From Robertmurraya korlensis (GTDB lineage Bacteria; Bacillota; Bacilli; Bacillales; Cytobacillaceae): DNA of 64,000 bases. A model generated the notes under the pieces. It saw nothing but the letters and a program-made list of their open reading frames with translations. It ran no database searches and was not told the origin of the DNA. Positions 1-7,917 of this stretch are shown piece by piece; within the stretch, counting starts at the first letter, position 1, and every line of letters begins with the position of its first letter. Both the position numbers and the translations under genes were made by a program. The stretch spans positions 1-64,000 of the forward strand of contig NZ_JAMBNS010000012.1 of NCBI RefSeq assembly GCF_023715225.1. Reading direction: 5' to 3'.

Positions 1-16
1 CAAACTCTCCAATAAA
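1..16 (-). rRNA. 16S rRNA, 5' end only (partial, runs off left edge)
   Basis: Read on the minus strand, positions 16 to 1 give TTTATTGGAGAGTTTG, the almost invariant start of Bacillus 16S rRNA (next expected bases are ATCCTGGCTCAG). Only 16 bases lie inside the window, so the call rests on this string plus the rrn-type leader and promoters just upstream. The gene would continue to the left of the window. Confidence 0.85.
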
Positions 17-78
17 GAGTAAGATTAGCTCTTAAAAGTTTAAAACTTAAAATTAAAACGTTGACGTTTGTTGTTCTC

Positions 79-100
79 TTGTTCAGTTTTCAAGGTTCAA
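79..100 (-). promoter_or_regulatory. rRNA leader conserved element (boxA-like region)
   Basis: On the minus strand this reads TTGAACCTTGAAAACTGAAC plus AA, a string typical of Bacillus rRNA operon leaders and 16S-23S spacers. It lies about 65 bases before the 16S 5' end. It supports the 16S call; its role in antitermination or processing is known for rrn leaders generally and is inferred here. Confidence 0.75.
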
Positions 101-114
101 TTAAGCACTTGATT

Positions 115-143
115 ATCTTACAATATCATTTCACCATTGTCAA
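115..143 (-). promoter_or_regulatory. rRNA operon promoter, proximal (P2-like)
   Basis: Minus-strand -35 TTGACA (143-138) and -10 TAAGAT (120-115) are separated by 17 bases. The match to SigA consensus and the position about 100 bases before 16S fit the proximal promoter of a tandem rrn pair. Confidence 0.75.
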
Positions 144-197
144 CTTCTACGAAAAACTTTTTAAAAGTTTCGAGTCGTTGTTGTCGGCTACATGTAT

Positions 198-226
198 ACT
201 ATATCATCTTAATTCGCAGAAGTCAA
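198..226 (-). promoter_or_regulatory. rRNA operon promoter, upstream (P1-like)
   Basis: Minus-strand -35 TTGACT (226-221), 17-base spacer, -10 TATAGT (203-198). It lies 83 bases upstream of the proximal promoter, as expected of tandem rrn promoters. Confidence 0.75.
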
Positions 227-279
227 CTTCTGTTTTCAAATTAATTTTTAAAGAGCTTCAAATTTCGAAGCAGAAGTAT

Positions 280-308
280 ATCTTACATAATTCTAAGATA
301 GAACACAA
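280..308 (-). promoter_or_regulatory. possible third rRNA promoter
   Basis: Minus-strand TTGTGT (308-303) and TAAGAT (285-280) with a 17-base spacer. The -35 is weak. It sits just after the pdaA terminator, in line with the other two promoters. Confidence 0.35.
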
Positions 309-340
309 TACCTTTTTAATATTTAATTTCCAAAGGAAAA

Positions 341-364
341 TGCGGACATCAAAGATATCCGCAT
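341..364 (-). terminator. terminator after pdaA
   Basis: Ten-base inverted repeat (TGCGGATATC against GATGTCCGCA with one mismatch) with a 3-base loop, followed on the minus strand by a T-rich stretch. It separates pdaA from the rRNA promoters that read in the same direction. Confidence 0.65.
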
Positions 365-373
365 CAAAATTTA

Positions 374-1183
374 TCATTTATTTCGTTTCCTAATCTTAAA
401 GATCGGATCCTTCATTGCCTCACCGCGAGTGTACTCATCCAAACTTTTAAAGGTATAACCTTTCTTTTTTAAATCCTTGATAATGGTTTCCAAAGCATCG
501 GCATTGTCTTTAGATACCGTGTGCAACAAAAGTACCGCTCCCGGATGAATCTGCTTCATTACATTATTATAAGAATATTGCCAGCCCTTTTGGTCGTCAC
601 GGTACCAGTCAACAAAAGCGAGAGACCAGAAAACGTGCGTGTACCCCATTTCCTTTGCCTTCATCAGGGTACGTTCGCTAAATACCCCTCGAGGTGGGCG
701 AAGGTACACCATATGTCTAACACCGGTTATTTCCTCCGTACCTGCACGAACTTTTTCAAGCTCTCTATAAAATCTTTCATCGCTTACGGTCGTCATATCT
801 GGGTGATAATACGAATGATTACCAACAATATGACCTTCATCAGCCATCCGCTTCACAAGGTCAGAGGCACTTTCTAAGTAATGACCCGTAATGAAAAAGG
901 CGGCTGGCACTTTTTCTTTCTTCAGCACATCAAGCACTTTGGCTGTGTACCCATTTTCATAGCCATTATCAAAGGTTAGGAATATGACCTTTTTCTTTGA
1001 ATCACCTTTATAAAAGGCTCCGTACTTCTCTAAAAGCTCATCATACTCTTTTCCGGCTTCGACCGGTTCTTCATTTGAAGATTTTTTAAAGCCCCAGTGA
1101 ATGGGAGCATTGGAGACACTTGCTGAGACGATGGTCGAAAAGCTAAGCAATAAGGAAAAAAGGATGGCTAACAGCTTTTTCAT
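374..1183 (-). CDS. pdaA: PdaA-type peptidoglycan N-acetylmuramic acid deacetylase (spore cortex)
   Basis: Polysaccharide deacetylase (NodB fold) of the PdaA kind, which removes the acetyl group from muramic acid so that muramic delta-lactam can form in spore cortex. Visible: an N-terminal hydrophobic signal segment (residues 1-22), then the catalytic motifs TFDNGYENG (motif 1, metal/catalytic Asp), HSYYHPD (motif 2, metal His), RPPRG (motif 3), FVDW (motif 4) and LLHT (motif 5). At 269 residues it is close to B. subtilis PdaA. The start at 1183 is chosen because GAGGGG lies 7 bases upstream; a longer frame to 1243 lacks such a site. The neighbouring rRNA operon is separated by a terminator. 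Confidence 0.9.
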   Translation of the reverse strand: MKKLLAILFSLLLSFSTIVSASVSNAPIHWGFKKSSNEEPVEAGKEYDELLEKYGAFYKGDSKKKVIFLTFDNGYENGYTAKVLDVLKKEKVPAAFFITGHYLESASDLVKRMADEGHIVGNHSYYHPDMTTVSDERFYRELEKVRAGTEEITGVRHMVYLRPPRGVFSERTLMKAKEMGYTHVFWSLAFVDWYRDDQKGWQYSYNNVMKQIHPGAVLLLHTVSKDNADALETIIKDLKKKGYTFKSLDEYTRGEAMKDPIFKIRKRNK

Positions 1184-1239
1184 CTGTAGTCCCCTCTCAC
1201 AGTACAAGTTTTCCTTATTGTCCGTAATTAGAGAGAAAA

Positions 1240-1773
1240 TCATTCATGTAATTTGGAAAAACCGAGTGAAGCTTCGTTAGTTAATACAAATTCAGCAATT
1301 ACCTGAGCACTCTTCTCTATGCCGTTTGTAAAAGTATTCACCTCTAAATCATAAGCTTCATTCTGTTGGTGAACAAATTGAAGTTGTAATCTTGCTTGTC
1401 CAATTCTTCGGTCGCCACGTGCTAATTCTCTCCTTTCCAGTTCCTCCATAGGACAATGAACACCAACAAAATAGATTGGATAGTCTCTCAATGTATGATA
1501 GGCATCTGATATCGTTTCACGATCGTGCAGCACATGGTCGATAACTAGATTAATGCCTTGATCGGAAAACATGGCAATCGACCGGTGGAAAAACGTTTCT
1601 GTTGGAACGGGGATTAGACGGTCCGTTCCGCGTTCTTCCATCCTCTCAATAATGTTATCGTAGTCGTCCAAACTAAAATGAAAATAGTTAGGAAGAAGCT
1701 TTACGATTTTCTTTGACAAAGTGCTTTTTCCCGCACTCGATACACCATTTAAAAAGATAATCTTCCCCTTCAT
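1240..1773 (-). CDS. chloramphenicol phosphotransferase-like P-loop kinase
   Basis: A 177-residue P-loop protein with Walker A GVSSAGKST (residues 10-18) at the very N terminus, then SLDDYDNIIERM, VIDHVL and a basic lid-like stretch (RRELARGDRR). This layout matches the CPT-like kinase family, whose founding member phosphorylates chloramphenicol; most Bacillus members have unknown substrates, so resistance is not claimed. The start has a clean GGAGGG site. It follows the fumarase terminator and precedes pdaA by 56 bases, so pdaA may be co-transcribed. Confidence 0.75.
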   Translation of the reverse strand: MKGKIIFLNGVSSAGKSTLSKKIVKLLPNYFHFSLDDYDNIIERMEERGTDRLIPVPTETFFHRSIAMFSDQGINLVIDHVLHDRETISDAYHTLRDYPIYFVGVHCPMEELERRELARGDRRIGQARLQLQFVHQQNEAYDLEVNTFTNGIEKSAQVIAEFVLTNEASLGFSKLHE

Positions 1774-1795
1774 TTTTCCCTCCGTTATGTAAAAA

Positions 1796-1820
1796 ATCGA
1801 GTGCTCCTACAGCACTCGAT
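1796..1820 (-). terminator. terminator after the fumarase gene
   Basis: A perfect 10-base inverted repeat (ATCGAGTGCT/AGCACTCGAT) with a 5-base loop, followed on the minus strand by TTTTTTA. Confidence 0.9.
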
Positions 1821-1826
1821 CCAATA

Positions 1827-3377
1827 TTAAAAGACTCGTTCTTTGAATTTAGCCAGCTTTTCTAAAGATGACTTTTCCACATCTTGATGCAAGCTGTTTC
1901 CATGGGAATCCATTGTCACAACAGCTGTAAAACCTTCTACTTTTAAATGCCACATCGCTTCTGGGATTCCAAATTGCATAAGGTCTACACCTTCAACCGA
2001 TTTAATACAATCTGCATAGTATTGGGCTGCTCCCCCGATCGCATTCAAGTACACACCGCCGTGTTCTTTTAATGCGGCTAGAGTTTTTAAACCCATTCCG
2101 CCTTTTCCTATAACCGCACGGATACCAAATTTCTTCATGATATCTCCTTGGTAAGGCTCCTCACGAATACTGGTTGTTGGACCAGCAGCCTTTACATGCC
2201 ATTTGCCTTCTTCATCCTTTAGCATAACCGGTCCACAGTGATAAATGATTTGTCCATCAAGGCTAAGGGGTGCATCATGGTCAGACAAGTATTTATGAAT
2301 GGCATCGCGCCCTGTGTACATCATGCCATTAATTTTTACAACATCGCCCACTTGAAGTTCACGAATTTGCTCTTCCGTGATAGGAGCTTCAAGAGTAACC
2401 ACGCGATTTTCTGTTTCTTGAGAAGCAGCTGTTTGTGCTTGTGCTTCTTGTTCTGCAGCAAAATCTACGTTCTCTCCTTCTTGATACATCCAGCTATTGA
2501 TCTCACCTGTTTCTGGATTCACCTCTACTCCTAAACGGCGATATGCCCAACAATTATAAGCTACTGATACGAAGAAACTTGCAGGAATACGGTTAATAAC
2601 ACCTACTTTACAGCCAAGGAGAGTCGTTTCCCCTCCAAATCCCATCGTACCAATTCCCAATTCATTAGCATGATTCATCACGTATTCTTCCAATTTTCGA
2701 AGGTCTTCGTTAGGATTCACATCGTCTACCGAACGGAATAGCTGTTCTTTCGCTAATTCATAACCAGACGTTCGGTCTCCCCCGATACCGACACCGATGA
2801 AACCAGCGCTACAGCCTTGTCCTTGAGCTTGATATACGGAGTGCATGATACATTTTCGAATTCCATCTAGATCACGGCCGGCACGACCAAGTCCTTCTAG
2901 CTCTGCTGGAAGACTGTACTGAATATTTTTATTTTCACAACCGCCACCCTTTAAAATTAGGCGCACGTCGATATAATCCTTTTCCCATTGTTCGAACTTA
3001 ATAACAGGGGTACCTTCTCCAAGATTGTCTCCACTGTTATCCCCTGTTAGTGAGTCCACTGAGTTCGGACGAAGTTTTCCGTCTTTCGTTGCCAGAGCAA
3101 TCGCTTCTTTAATTGCTTTTTTCATTACGATTTGGTTGGCTCCAACAGGTGTTTTAATTTTAAACGTTGGAAGACCTGTATCCTGACAGATTGGCGACAC
3201 ATTGTCGTCTGCCATACTAATATTGTTTGTAATCGTGGCTAAGCTCATCGCTGAGCGTGTACCTGCGCTCTCTTTTTCCTTCGCCGCACGAATGGCACGA
3301 CGAACATCTCTTGGTAACTTTGTTGATGTTTCTACGATGAGTTGATACATACTTTCCTGAAACTTCTCGATATTCAT
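1827..3377 (-). CDS. class I fumarate hydratase ([4Fe-4S], iron-dependent)
   Basis: A single-chain class I fumarase of 516 residues that interconverts fumarate and malate in the TCA cycle. The N-terminal alpha domain shows CQDTGLPTFKI, GDNSGDNLGEGTPVI, KGGGCENKN, GGDRTSGYELA and FGGETTLLGCKVG, which carry the cysteines expected to bind the 4Fe-4S cluster. The C-terminal beta domain shows VVKINGMMYTGRDA, AAGPTTSIREEPYQG and GKGGMGLKT. A variable linker (Q/E/A-rich, about 305-325) joins the domains. The length is normal for the fused form. Unlike the iron-free class II enzyme (CitG/FumC), this type is oxygen sensitive. It is followed by its own terminator. Confidence 0.95.
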   Translation of the reverse strand: MNIEKFQESMYQLIVETSTKLPRDVRRAIRAAKEKESAGTRSAMSLATITNNISMADDNVSPICQDTGLPTFKIKTPVGANQIVMKKAIKEAIALATKDGKLRPNSVDSLTGDNSGDNLGEGTPVIKFEQWEKDYIDVRLILKGGGCENKNIQYSLPAELEGLGRAGRDLDGIRKCIMHSVYQAQGQGCSAGFIGVGIGGDRTSGYELAKEQLFRSVDDVNPNEDLRKLEEYVMNHANELGIGTMGFGGETTLLGCKVGVINRIPASFFVSVAYNCWAYRRLGVEVNPETGEINSWMYQEGENVDFAAEQEAQAQTAASQETENRVVTLEAPITEEQIRELQVGDVVKINGMMYTGRDAIHKYLSDHDAPLSLDGQIIYHCGPVMLKDEEGKWHVKAAGPTTSIREEPYQGDIMKKFGIRAVIGKGGMGLKTLAALKEHGGVYLNAIGGAAQYYADCIKSVEGVDLMQFGIPEAMWHLKVEGFTAVVTMDSHGNSLHQDVEKSSLEKLAKFKERVF

Positions 3378-3522
3378 GACTGGTTCCCCTTCCCCATGTA
3401 TCTAAAAAAATAAGTATGAATTTTTCAACATTTCCCCATCACATATTATACTCCTATCACGATTTGATGGAAAGGGTTTAGCTGGAATCGGTTACAGATA
3501 AGGAATGTATGATGTAGGTCAG

Positions 3523-3579
3523 TTTATCAGCGAGTTTTTTATTATATCGGCGACTTTGAGGATTATTTCGGCAATTTGT
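3523..3579. repeat. short degenerate tandem repeat
   Basis: Three consecutive imperfect units of about 21 bases share the pattern TTATC(A/G)GCGA...TTATTA: TTTATCAGCGAG, TATATCGGCGAC and TATTTCGGCAAT. The run lies in the noncoding gap between two minus-strand genes. No coding or promoter role is apparent. Confidence 0.5.
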
Positions 3580-3618
3580 TCCATACGCTCCTTGGAATAT
3601 AGAAAAAGGCCATGAAAT

Positions 3619-4248
3619 TCACGGCCGCCCCACCCCATACTTCTTCACCAACAAATATCTCTGAAGCCCTTGTGTCAAGCGAATGGCTTCCTGCTGATGC
3701 TTGATTTCGAGATCGCGCTCCCCACGTTTGCCTGCCACGTCGGCTAATATTGCTTCTTTCATCCACGGTTTCTTCTGCTCACTAGCGAGTTGCGAAGCAC
3801 GGTCTAATTCATCCTCCTCGATGGCCAACAGCCCCTCATAATACACTCTTAATGCTGGTTGCTTGATCTGAGCAATGGAGTCTCTTTCTTCTATTAACTT
3901 TCCTTTATATGCAGCATATGTAACAGAATAAATCGTATAATAATGACCTTTTTTATATTTTTCACGCACGTCACGAAGTGCTTTTTCTACCTGAAAATCA
4001 TTTTCGTTTGCTAACGCATAATAAAAGTGAAAAATCGGCTGATTTAATCTAGCTTCTAAAAACTTCTCCACCTTTTTCATATCGTCAGTGATATAAAGGT
4101 TGATCATGATTGGCAAGTAGCTCACAGCCATAGTAATCAAGAGGATCACCACGATTAGTATCCAAAATGGGATGTCAACTAATGCCGCAATGATACCAAG
4201 AATAATGGCAAACCCTAATATAATCCCAAACTGACTTCTACTTAACAT
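3619..4248 (-). CDS. membrane protein of unknown function with helical cytoplasmic domain
   Basis: A 209-residue protein that I do not recognise by family. Residues 1-55 form two closely spaced hydrophobic helices. From about residue 58 to the end the protein is hydrophilic and almost entirely helical, with alanine/tyrosine spacing (HFYYALANEND, YTIYSVTYAAYKGK, LRVYYEGLLAIEEDELDRA) suggestive of TPR-like pairs. The start is 6 bases after the stop of the preceding small membrane gene, so the two are likely translated from one message. A membrane-anchored scaffold is a reasonable guess only. Confidence 0.7.
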   Translation of the reverse strand: MLSRSQFGIILGFAIILGIIAALVDIPFWILIVVILLITMAVSYLPIMINLYITDDMKKVEKFLEARLNQPIFHFYYALANENDFQVEKALRDVREKYKKGHYYTIYSVTYAAYKGKLIEERDSIAQIKQPALRVYYEGLLAIEEDELDRASQLASEQKKPWMKEAILADVAGKRGERDLEIKHQQEAIRLTQGLQRYLLVKKYGVGRP

Positions 4249-4254
4249 AGATTT

Positions 4255-4440
4255 TTATTCCCTCTTTCTCTCCTGTTCGAGCAATTCAATAATACGGTCA
4301 AGTTTCTCTTCAATTGCTGAAGATGAAGGTTTCTTCGAACGATTTAGATAGCTCACAAGTATGTAAATAAACACAGTAACAAATCCGACCATTAATAGCA
4401 TGAATACTATCTGAAATAACAAATCTCCCATATTCAACAT
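4255..4440 (-). CDS. small single-pass membrane protein (DUF4083-like)
   Basis: Sixty-one residues: a short N terminus (MLNMGDLLFQ), one transmembrane helix (about 9-32), and a charged tail ending SAIEEKLDRIIELLEQERKRE, which should form a short coiled coil. This plan resembles the DUF4083 small membrane proteins of Bacillus. The start at 4440 is chosen because AAAGGA lies 10 bases upstream; longer frames have no ribosome site. It heads a two-gene operon with the membrane protein downstream. Confidence 0.7.
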   Translation of the reverse strand: MLNMGDLLFQIVFMLLMVGFVTVFIYILVSYLNRSKKPSSSAIEEKLDRIIELLEQERKRE

Positions 4441-4501
4441 TTTCCACATCCTTTCTATATATATGTACGAGTACAACTAACATAAGTTTCATCATAGAAA
4501 A

Positions 4502-4529
4502 AAAGTGCAGCTACACTTAGCTACACTTT
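4502..4529 (-). terminator. terminator after the SE1561-like gene
   Basis: An 11-base stem (AAAGTGTAGCT against AGCTGCACTTT, one mismatch) with a 6-base loop is followed on the minus strand by TTTTTTTC. Confidence 0.85.
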
Positions 4530-4534
4530 ATCAT

Positions 4535-4720
4535 TTATTCATCGCGGTTATTAAATTCTCGGCATTTTGATTCTAGATCATCAATCATTTCAATCAAACG
4601 ATCGATATCTTCTAGCTCTGTGTTTTCTGGCTCAATCGCATCTAATACTTCAATAAACATATTTAGTCGTTGTTTTAAAAATGTAACCTGTGAATTTTTA
4701 TCGCTAACTTTATTACCCAA
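4535..4720 (-). CDS. small SE1561-family-like protein
   Basis: Sixty-one residues, acidic and helical, with VTFLKQRLNMFIEVLDAIEPE followed by DIDRLIEMIDDLE. I match it to the SE1561 family of small Firmicute proteins of unknown function. Translation appears to start at TTG (4720-4718): AAAGGAG lies 9 bases upstream and no ATG is suitably placed. It is a single-gene unit, divergent from yfkAB. Confidence 0.7.
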   Translation of the reverse strand: MGNKVSDKNSQVTFLKQRLNMFIEVLDAIEPENTELEDIDRLIEMIDDLESKCREFNNRDE

Positions 4721-4825
4721 TTCGACTCGCTCCTTTCACTCGTTTTTCATCCTACAGAAATTCCTTCCAACTTTCAAGGCTGTTTGCTTCTATTTTTCCC
4801 ATTTTTCGAAGAACTTGAACATGGA

Positions 4826-4854
4826 TTGACAGATTCATCATACAAATTGATAAT
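4826..4854 (+). promoter_or_regulatory. SigA-type promoter for yfkAB
   Basis: TTGACA (4826-4831), 17-base spacer, GATAAT (4849-4854), 33 bases before the yfkAB start codon. Confidence 0.7.
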
Positions 4855-4887
4855 AGCAAAGGATGATCTTGAAAAAGGAGAGAATCG

Positions 4888-6006
4888 ATGAAGACAATTA
4901 ACAAACCAGCCATCACTCCCCAATATGATCCTTGGGAAGCCTATATGGATATGGAACAACACGGGAAAATGACCCTGTCAAATATAGAATTTACAACAAC
5001 CACACTTTGCAATATGCGCTGTGAGCATTGTGCAGTTGGTTACACCTTGCAGCCAAAGGATCCTAAAGGTTTGCCCATTGACTTATTAATTCAAAGACTT
5101 GAAGAAATACCGCATCTTCGCTCGCTTAGTATTACAGGTGGTGAGCCTATGCTTTCACTAAAGTCTGTTGAGAACTATGTGCTTCCTTTGTTTGAGTATG
5201 CCCATTCACGTGGTGTTCGTACTCAAATAAATTCAAATCTCACATTAGATAGTGAACGCTATTATAAAATCAGTCCCTATCTAGATGTTCTTCATATTTC
5301 ACATAATTGGGGAACGGTGGATGATTTTATTGACGGTGGGTTTGCAATGATGGAGAAGAAACCTACACGCGAGCAACGTGCCGCACTTTTCAATCGGATG
5401 ATTGAAAACAGCCGTGCATTGGTCGAGGCTGGAGTGATGGTATCAGCCGAGACGATGCTGAATAAACGGACTCTTCCCTACTTAGAAAGTATTCATGAGC
5501 AGATCGTTGAGGAAATGAAGTGTCAACGTCATGAGATACACCCGATGTATCCATCTGACTTTGCATCAAATCTAGAAGTTCTCGGGCTAGACGAAATTCG
5601 CCAAGCCGTTCATCGATTACTAGACTTCCGTAACGAAAACGTATGGATGCTGTTTGGAACGTTACCATTTTATGCGTGTAACACAAGCGAAGAAGATCAA
5701 GCTCTATTACAAAAGCTTTATCGTGCAAAAAATGTAACGGTCCGCAATGATCCCGATGGACGCTCACGACTCAATATTAATATTTTCACAGGTGATGTGA
5801 TCGTAACCGATTTTGGTGATACTCCACCACTCGGAAATATTCAAACGGATGAGTTACCTGGCATTTTTAATAAATGGCTTGAGACGGACTTGGCAAAAAG
5901 CTTAAGCTGCCACTGCCCCGCCGCTCGCTGTCTGGGACCGAATGTGTTAGTGAAAAACAGTTATTATAAAGACATGGATTTTTCTACACGTAAAGCTCTA
6001 TTTTAA
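4888..6006 (+). CDS. yfkAB: YfkAB-type radical SAM/CxCxxxxC protein
   Basis: A 372-residue radical SAM protein. CNMRCEHC (near residue 42) supplies the three cysteines for the SAM-binding 4Fe-4S cluster, SITGGEP is the glycine-rich SAM motif, and the C-terminal CHCPAARCLGP gives a second cysteine cluster. It corresponds to B. subtilis YfkA/YfkB, here one intact frame. The substrate is unknown. AAAAAGGAG lies 9 bases before the ATG and a strong promoter precedes it. It is monocistronic, ending in a terminator shared with convergent yfkD. Confidence 0.9.
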   Translation: MKTINKPAITPQYDPWEAYMDMEQHGKMTLSNIEFTTTTLCNMRCEHCAVGYTLQPKDPKGLPIDLLIQRLEEIPHLRSLSITGGEPMLSLKSVENYVLPLFEYAHSRGVRTQINSNLTLDSERYYKISPYLDVLHISHNWGTVDDFIDGGFAMMEKKPTREQRAALFNRMIENSRALVEAGVMVSAETMLNKRTLPYLESIHEQIVEEMKCQRHEIHPMYPSDFASNLEVLGLDEIRQAVHRLLDFRNENVWMLFGTLPFYACNTSEEDQALLQKLYRAKNVTVRNDPDGRSRLNINIFTGDVIVTDFGDTPPLGNIQTDELPGIFNKWLETDLAKSLSCHCPAARCLGPNVLVKNSYYKDMDFSTRKALF

Positions 6007-6014
6007 AATATAAA

Positions 6015-6042
6015 GGTCGATCACCAAGTTGAGTGATCGACC
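6015..6042. terminator. bidirectional terminator between yfkAB and yfkD
   Basis: A perfect 10-base stem (GGTCGATCAC/GTGATCGACC) with an 8-base loop sits between convergent genes, with T-rich sequence on both exits. Confidence 0.9.
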
Positions 6043-6049
6043 CTTTATT

Positions 6050-6874
6050 TTATCTCGGCTTATCTGGTGCGATGAATCCAAATGAAACATGGTCCTGAAC
6101 CGGAATCCAAGCACCAATTCCTTGCGACGTTACATTTTTCACTACAATCATTTTTTTGCTGCCTTTAAGCATGATATACACTTCACCGTAAGTGACCTTT
6201 CCTTTCTCATTCACAGCCGGCGCGTAACCATACAGGTAACCAAGGCGTTTCGGTGGTACATTGTATACATGATCCTTCTTCGTTCCGCCGCCTACGACAG
6301 TCTCAAATGCGAGAGGAAGACCGGTTTTTTCAGCAGCCTTTAACAGCATCATTTTCTTTACATCCTCTGCATTAGCCACTTTGGATGTTAAGCCACCTCG
6401 TACAATTTTCTGCATTTCTTGCACATAATGCATTTGGTAGTTTGTGTTTCCACCACGATTGTCTACATAATTCGTATTAATTTTTTGATATTCCCAGTTC
6501 GGTGCCGTTTCGCTTGATTCGTAATTTAACGGCCACTGCCCTAAGTAAATGATTGCACGGTAACCGACAGCAAATGGTGTACTGTTCACAGTCGTTTCAT
6601 TTAACATGCGAATCAATTCTGGGTTTTCAATTTTCACTTTAGAAGATTCAATTAAATCCTTCGTCAGTTCACTAGGTTGCAAGGTCGGCATATCCTGCGT
6701 TGGGTTTGGATATGTATTTTCTTTTGTAATGTTTAGTACTGAGTTTGGAACTTGAACCTGTTGTTGCTTTTCCTTTTTTGCTTCAGGTGCAGCTGGTTTT
6801 TCAGCGTGTATGGTGGAAAAAGATAAGAGCGAGAAAAGAAAGCCAACGACTAGCGCATACAATAACTTTCTCAT
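6050..6874 (-). CDS. yfkD: YfkD-family secreted protein
   Basis: A 274-residue YfkD-like protein of unknown function. It has a cleavable-type signal peptide (MRKLLYALVVGFLFSLLSF, likely cut after the alanine of IHA near residue 24), a Pro/Lys/Glu-rich linker, then a conserved extracellular domain containing VGYRAIIYLGQWPLNYES, NTNYQMHYVQEMQKIVRGG and a C-terminal beta-rich part (YGEVYIMLKGSKKMIVV). The length and its position beside yfkAB and near yfkE match the B. subtilis locus. A GAAAGGAG site precedes the ATG. Confidence 0.85.
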   Translation of the reverse strand: MRKLLYALVVGFLFSLLSFSTIHAEKPAAPEAKKEKQQQVQVPNSVLNITKENTYPNPTQDMPTLQPSELTKDLIESSKVKIENPELIRMLNETTVNSTPFAVGYRAIIYLGQWPLNYESSETAPNWEYQKINTNYVDNRGGNTNYQMHYVQEMQKIVRGGLTSKVANAEDVKKMMLLKAAEKTGLPLAFETVVGGGTKKDHVYNVPPKRLGYLYGYAPAVNEKGKVTYGEVYIMLKGSKKMIVVKNVTSQGIGAWIPVQDHVSFGFIAPDKPR

Positions 6875-6958
6875 GTAGTGGAACTCCTTTCAGCTAACTC
6901 ATAGATTTGATATTAGTTTTTTCGGAGTTCCTTCAAATTATCCATTTGCCAAAAACTT

Positions 6959-7561
6959 CTACCATTTCTTAATCAAAACTCTTTCCCACATTAAACTAAA
7001 AAAAGCAATAAACGGCCCAAGACCAAGTGCCACAGCAAATGTGCCCAACCCAATTGGTCCATGAAGAAGAACGGCAAAGCATAGTGCTAGAACCTCCCCA
7101 ATCGTTTTGGCAGTTCCAAGAGTAATCTTGTATCTCTCTTTCAAGGCAATCATAAAATCATCAATTGGGCTTAGTGGCCATCTGGCCTGTATATACGTGG
7201 CGATGCCTAAAGAAATCAGTAGGATTCCTACGGTAAGGCTTATGAACTTAGGATAGAATCCTACCGGGTGAAACGCATCAAACACAAATAACAGCCACCC
7301 ATCAATAAAAATCCCACTAATAGCTACCGTGATGGCACAGGATACTTCAGGCATCTTCTTCTTAATCAGAGCATTTAAGAAAATTAATAGAAGACCAATA
7401 ATGATGGACCAACCACCAACCGTTAGCCCTAGCAAATGAGTCAATCCAACATTCAGTGAGTCCCAAGGGCCTGCACCAAGATCCGCTTTTATGGTCAGAG
7501 AAGCACCTAAAGTCAAAACAGCAAGTCCACCAACATAGAACAATAAGCGATGTATAAACAA
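6959..7561 (-). CDS. YczE/YitT-type integral membrane protein
   Basis: About 200 residues with five or six hydrophobic helices and the family signature LGASLTIKADLGAGPWDSLN near the N terminus, plus ARWPLSPIDDFMIAL and GLGTFAVALGLGPFI. YczE-type proteins are polytopic membrane proteins of unclear role. The start is uncertain: a longer frame begins at a TTG at 7597, but GAAAGGGGG just before the TTG at 7561 and the usual short N terminus of the family favour 7561. Confidence 0.75.
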   Translation of the reverse strand: MFIHRLLFYVGGLAVLTLGASLTIKADLGAGPWDSLNVGLTHLLGLTVGGWSIIIGLLLIFLNALIKKKMPEVSCAITVAISGIFIDGWLLFVFDAFHPVGFYPKFISLTVGILLISLGIATYIQARWPLSPIDDFMIALKERYKITLGTAKTIGEVLALCFAVLLHGPIGLGTFAVALGLGPFIAFFSLMWERVLIKKW

Positions 7562-7616
7562 CGAGTAAATAAGCCCCCTTTCGCCAAATTGTAACAATAT
7601 TGTAATGTTCTGAATA

Positions 7617-7645
7617 TTTACATAAAAAACTTTTTGAGCTATAAT
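7617..7645 (+). promoter_or_regulatory. strong SigA-type promoter with no assigned gene
   Basis: TTTACA (7617-7622), exactly 17 bases, TATAAT (7640-7645). It fires rightwards into a stretch with no recognisable protein gene. Confidence 0.65.
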
Positions 7646-7651
7646 TAGCTT

Positions 7652-7895
7652 ACATTCTTAACAAAGGAGGATAGCAGAGCATACGCTTATCACTTTTTAA
7701 AAGGAGGTTTGTAGTTTATCTTGTTATTCGTCTCTTCTTTAACGAAACCATCATCATAAAGAGGGAGTTGATAAACTAGAAAAGAAGCGTCTGTATCTTT
7801 TTATTCCGACCTTGTCCAACATATTCTTGGAAATGTAAATATTACTTAAAAAAAATAAAAAAAGACTCTGTACCGTTACTTGATACAGAGTCTTT
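7652..7895 (+). ncRNA. candidate structured short transcript, function unknown
   Basis: The 245 bases between the promoter at 7617-7645 and the bidirectional terminator at 7861-7895 hold no clear gene. Two very good ribosome-binding sequences (AAAGGAGG at 7663 and AAAAGGAGG at 7699) are followed by no ATG or GTG. A perfect 9-base inverted repeat, TAGTTTATC (7712-7720) and GATAAACTA (7770-7778), encloses a second pairing of TCTCTTCTTT with AAAGAGGGA, giving a long imperfect hairpin. It could be a small RNA, or encode a tiny peptide from a rare start codon. This is an inference from promoter, fold and terminator. Confidence 0.4.
7861..7895. terminator. bidirectional terminator after yfkE
   Basis: A perfect 12-base stem (AAAGACTCTGTA/TACAGAGTCTTT) with an 11-base loop, A-rich on the left and T-rich on the right, so it can end both yfkE and the rightward transcript. 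Confidence 0.9.
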
Positions 7896-7917
7896 TTTGG
7901 CGTTTATTAAAGAGCCT

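Noticed and set aside
61-393. A 110-residue plus-strand open frame at the left edge
   Set aside because: It runs antisense through the rRNA leader and promoters and has no ribosome site; its sequence is low-complexity.
7660-7780. Short peptides starting at ATA or TTG after the two ribosome sites
   Set aside because: ATA starts are very rare and the TTG peptide is only 12 residues; neither can be supported without translation data.
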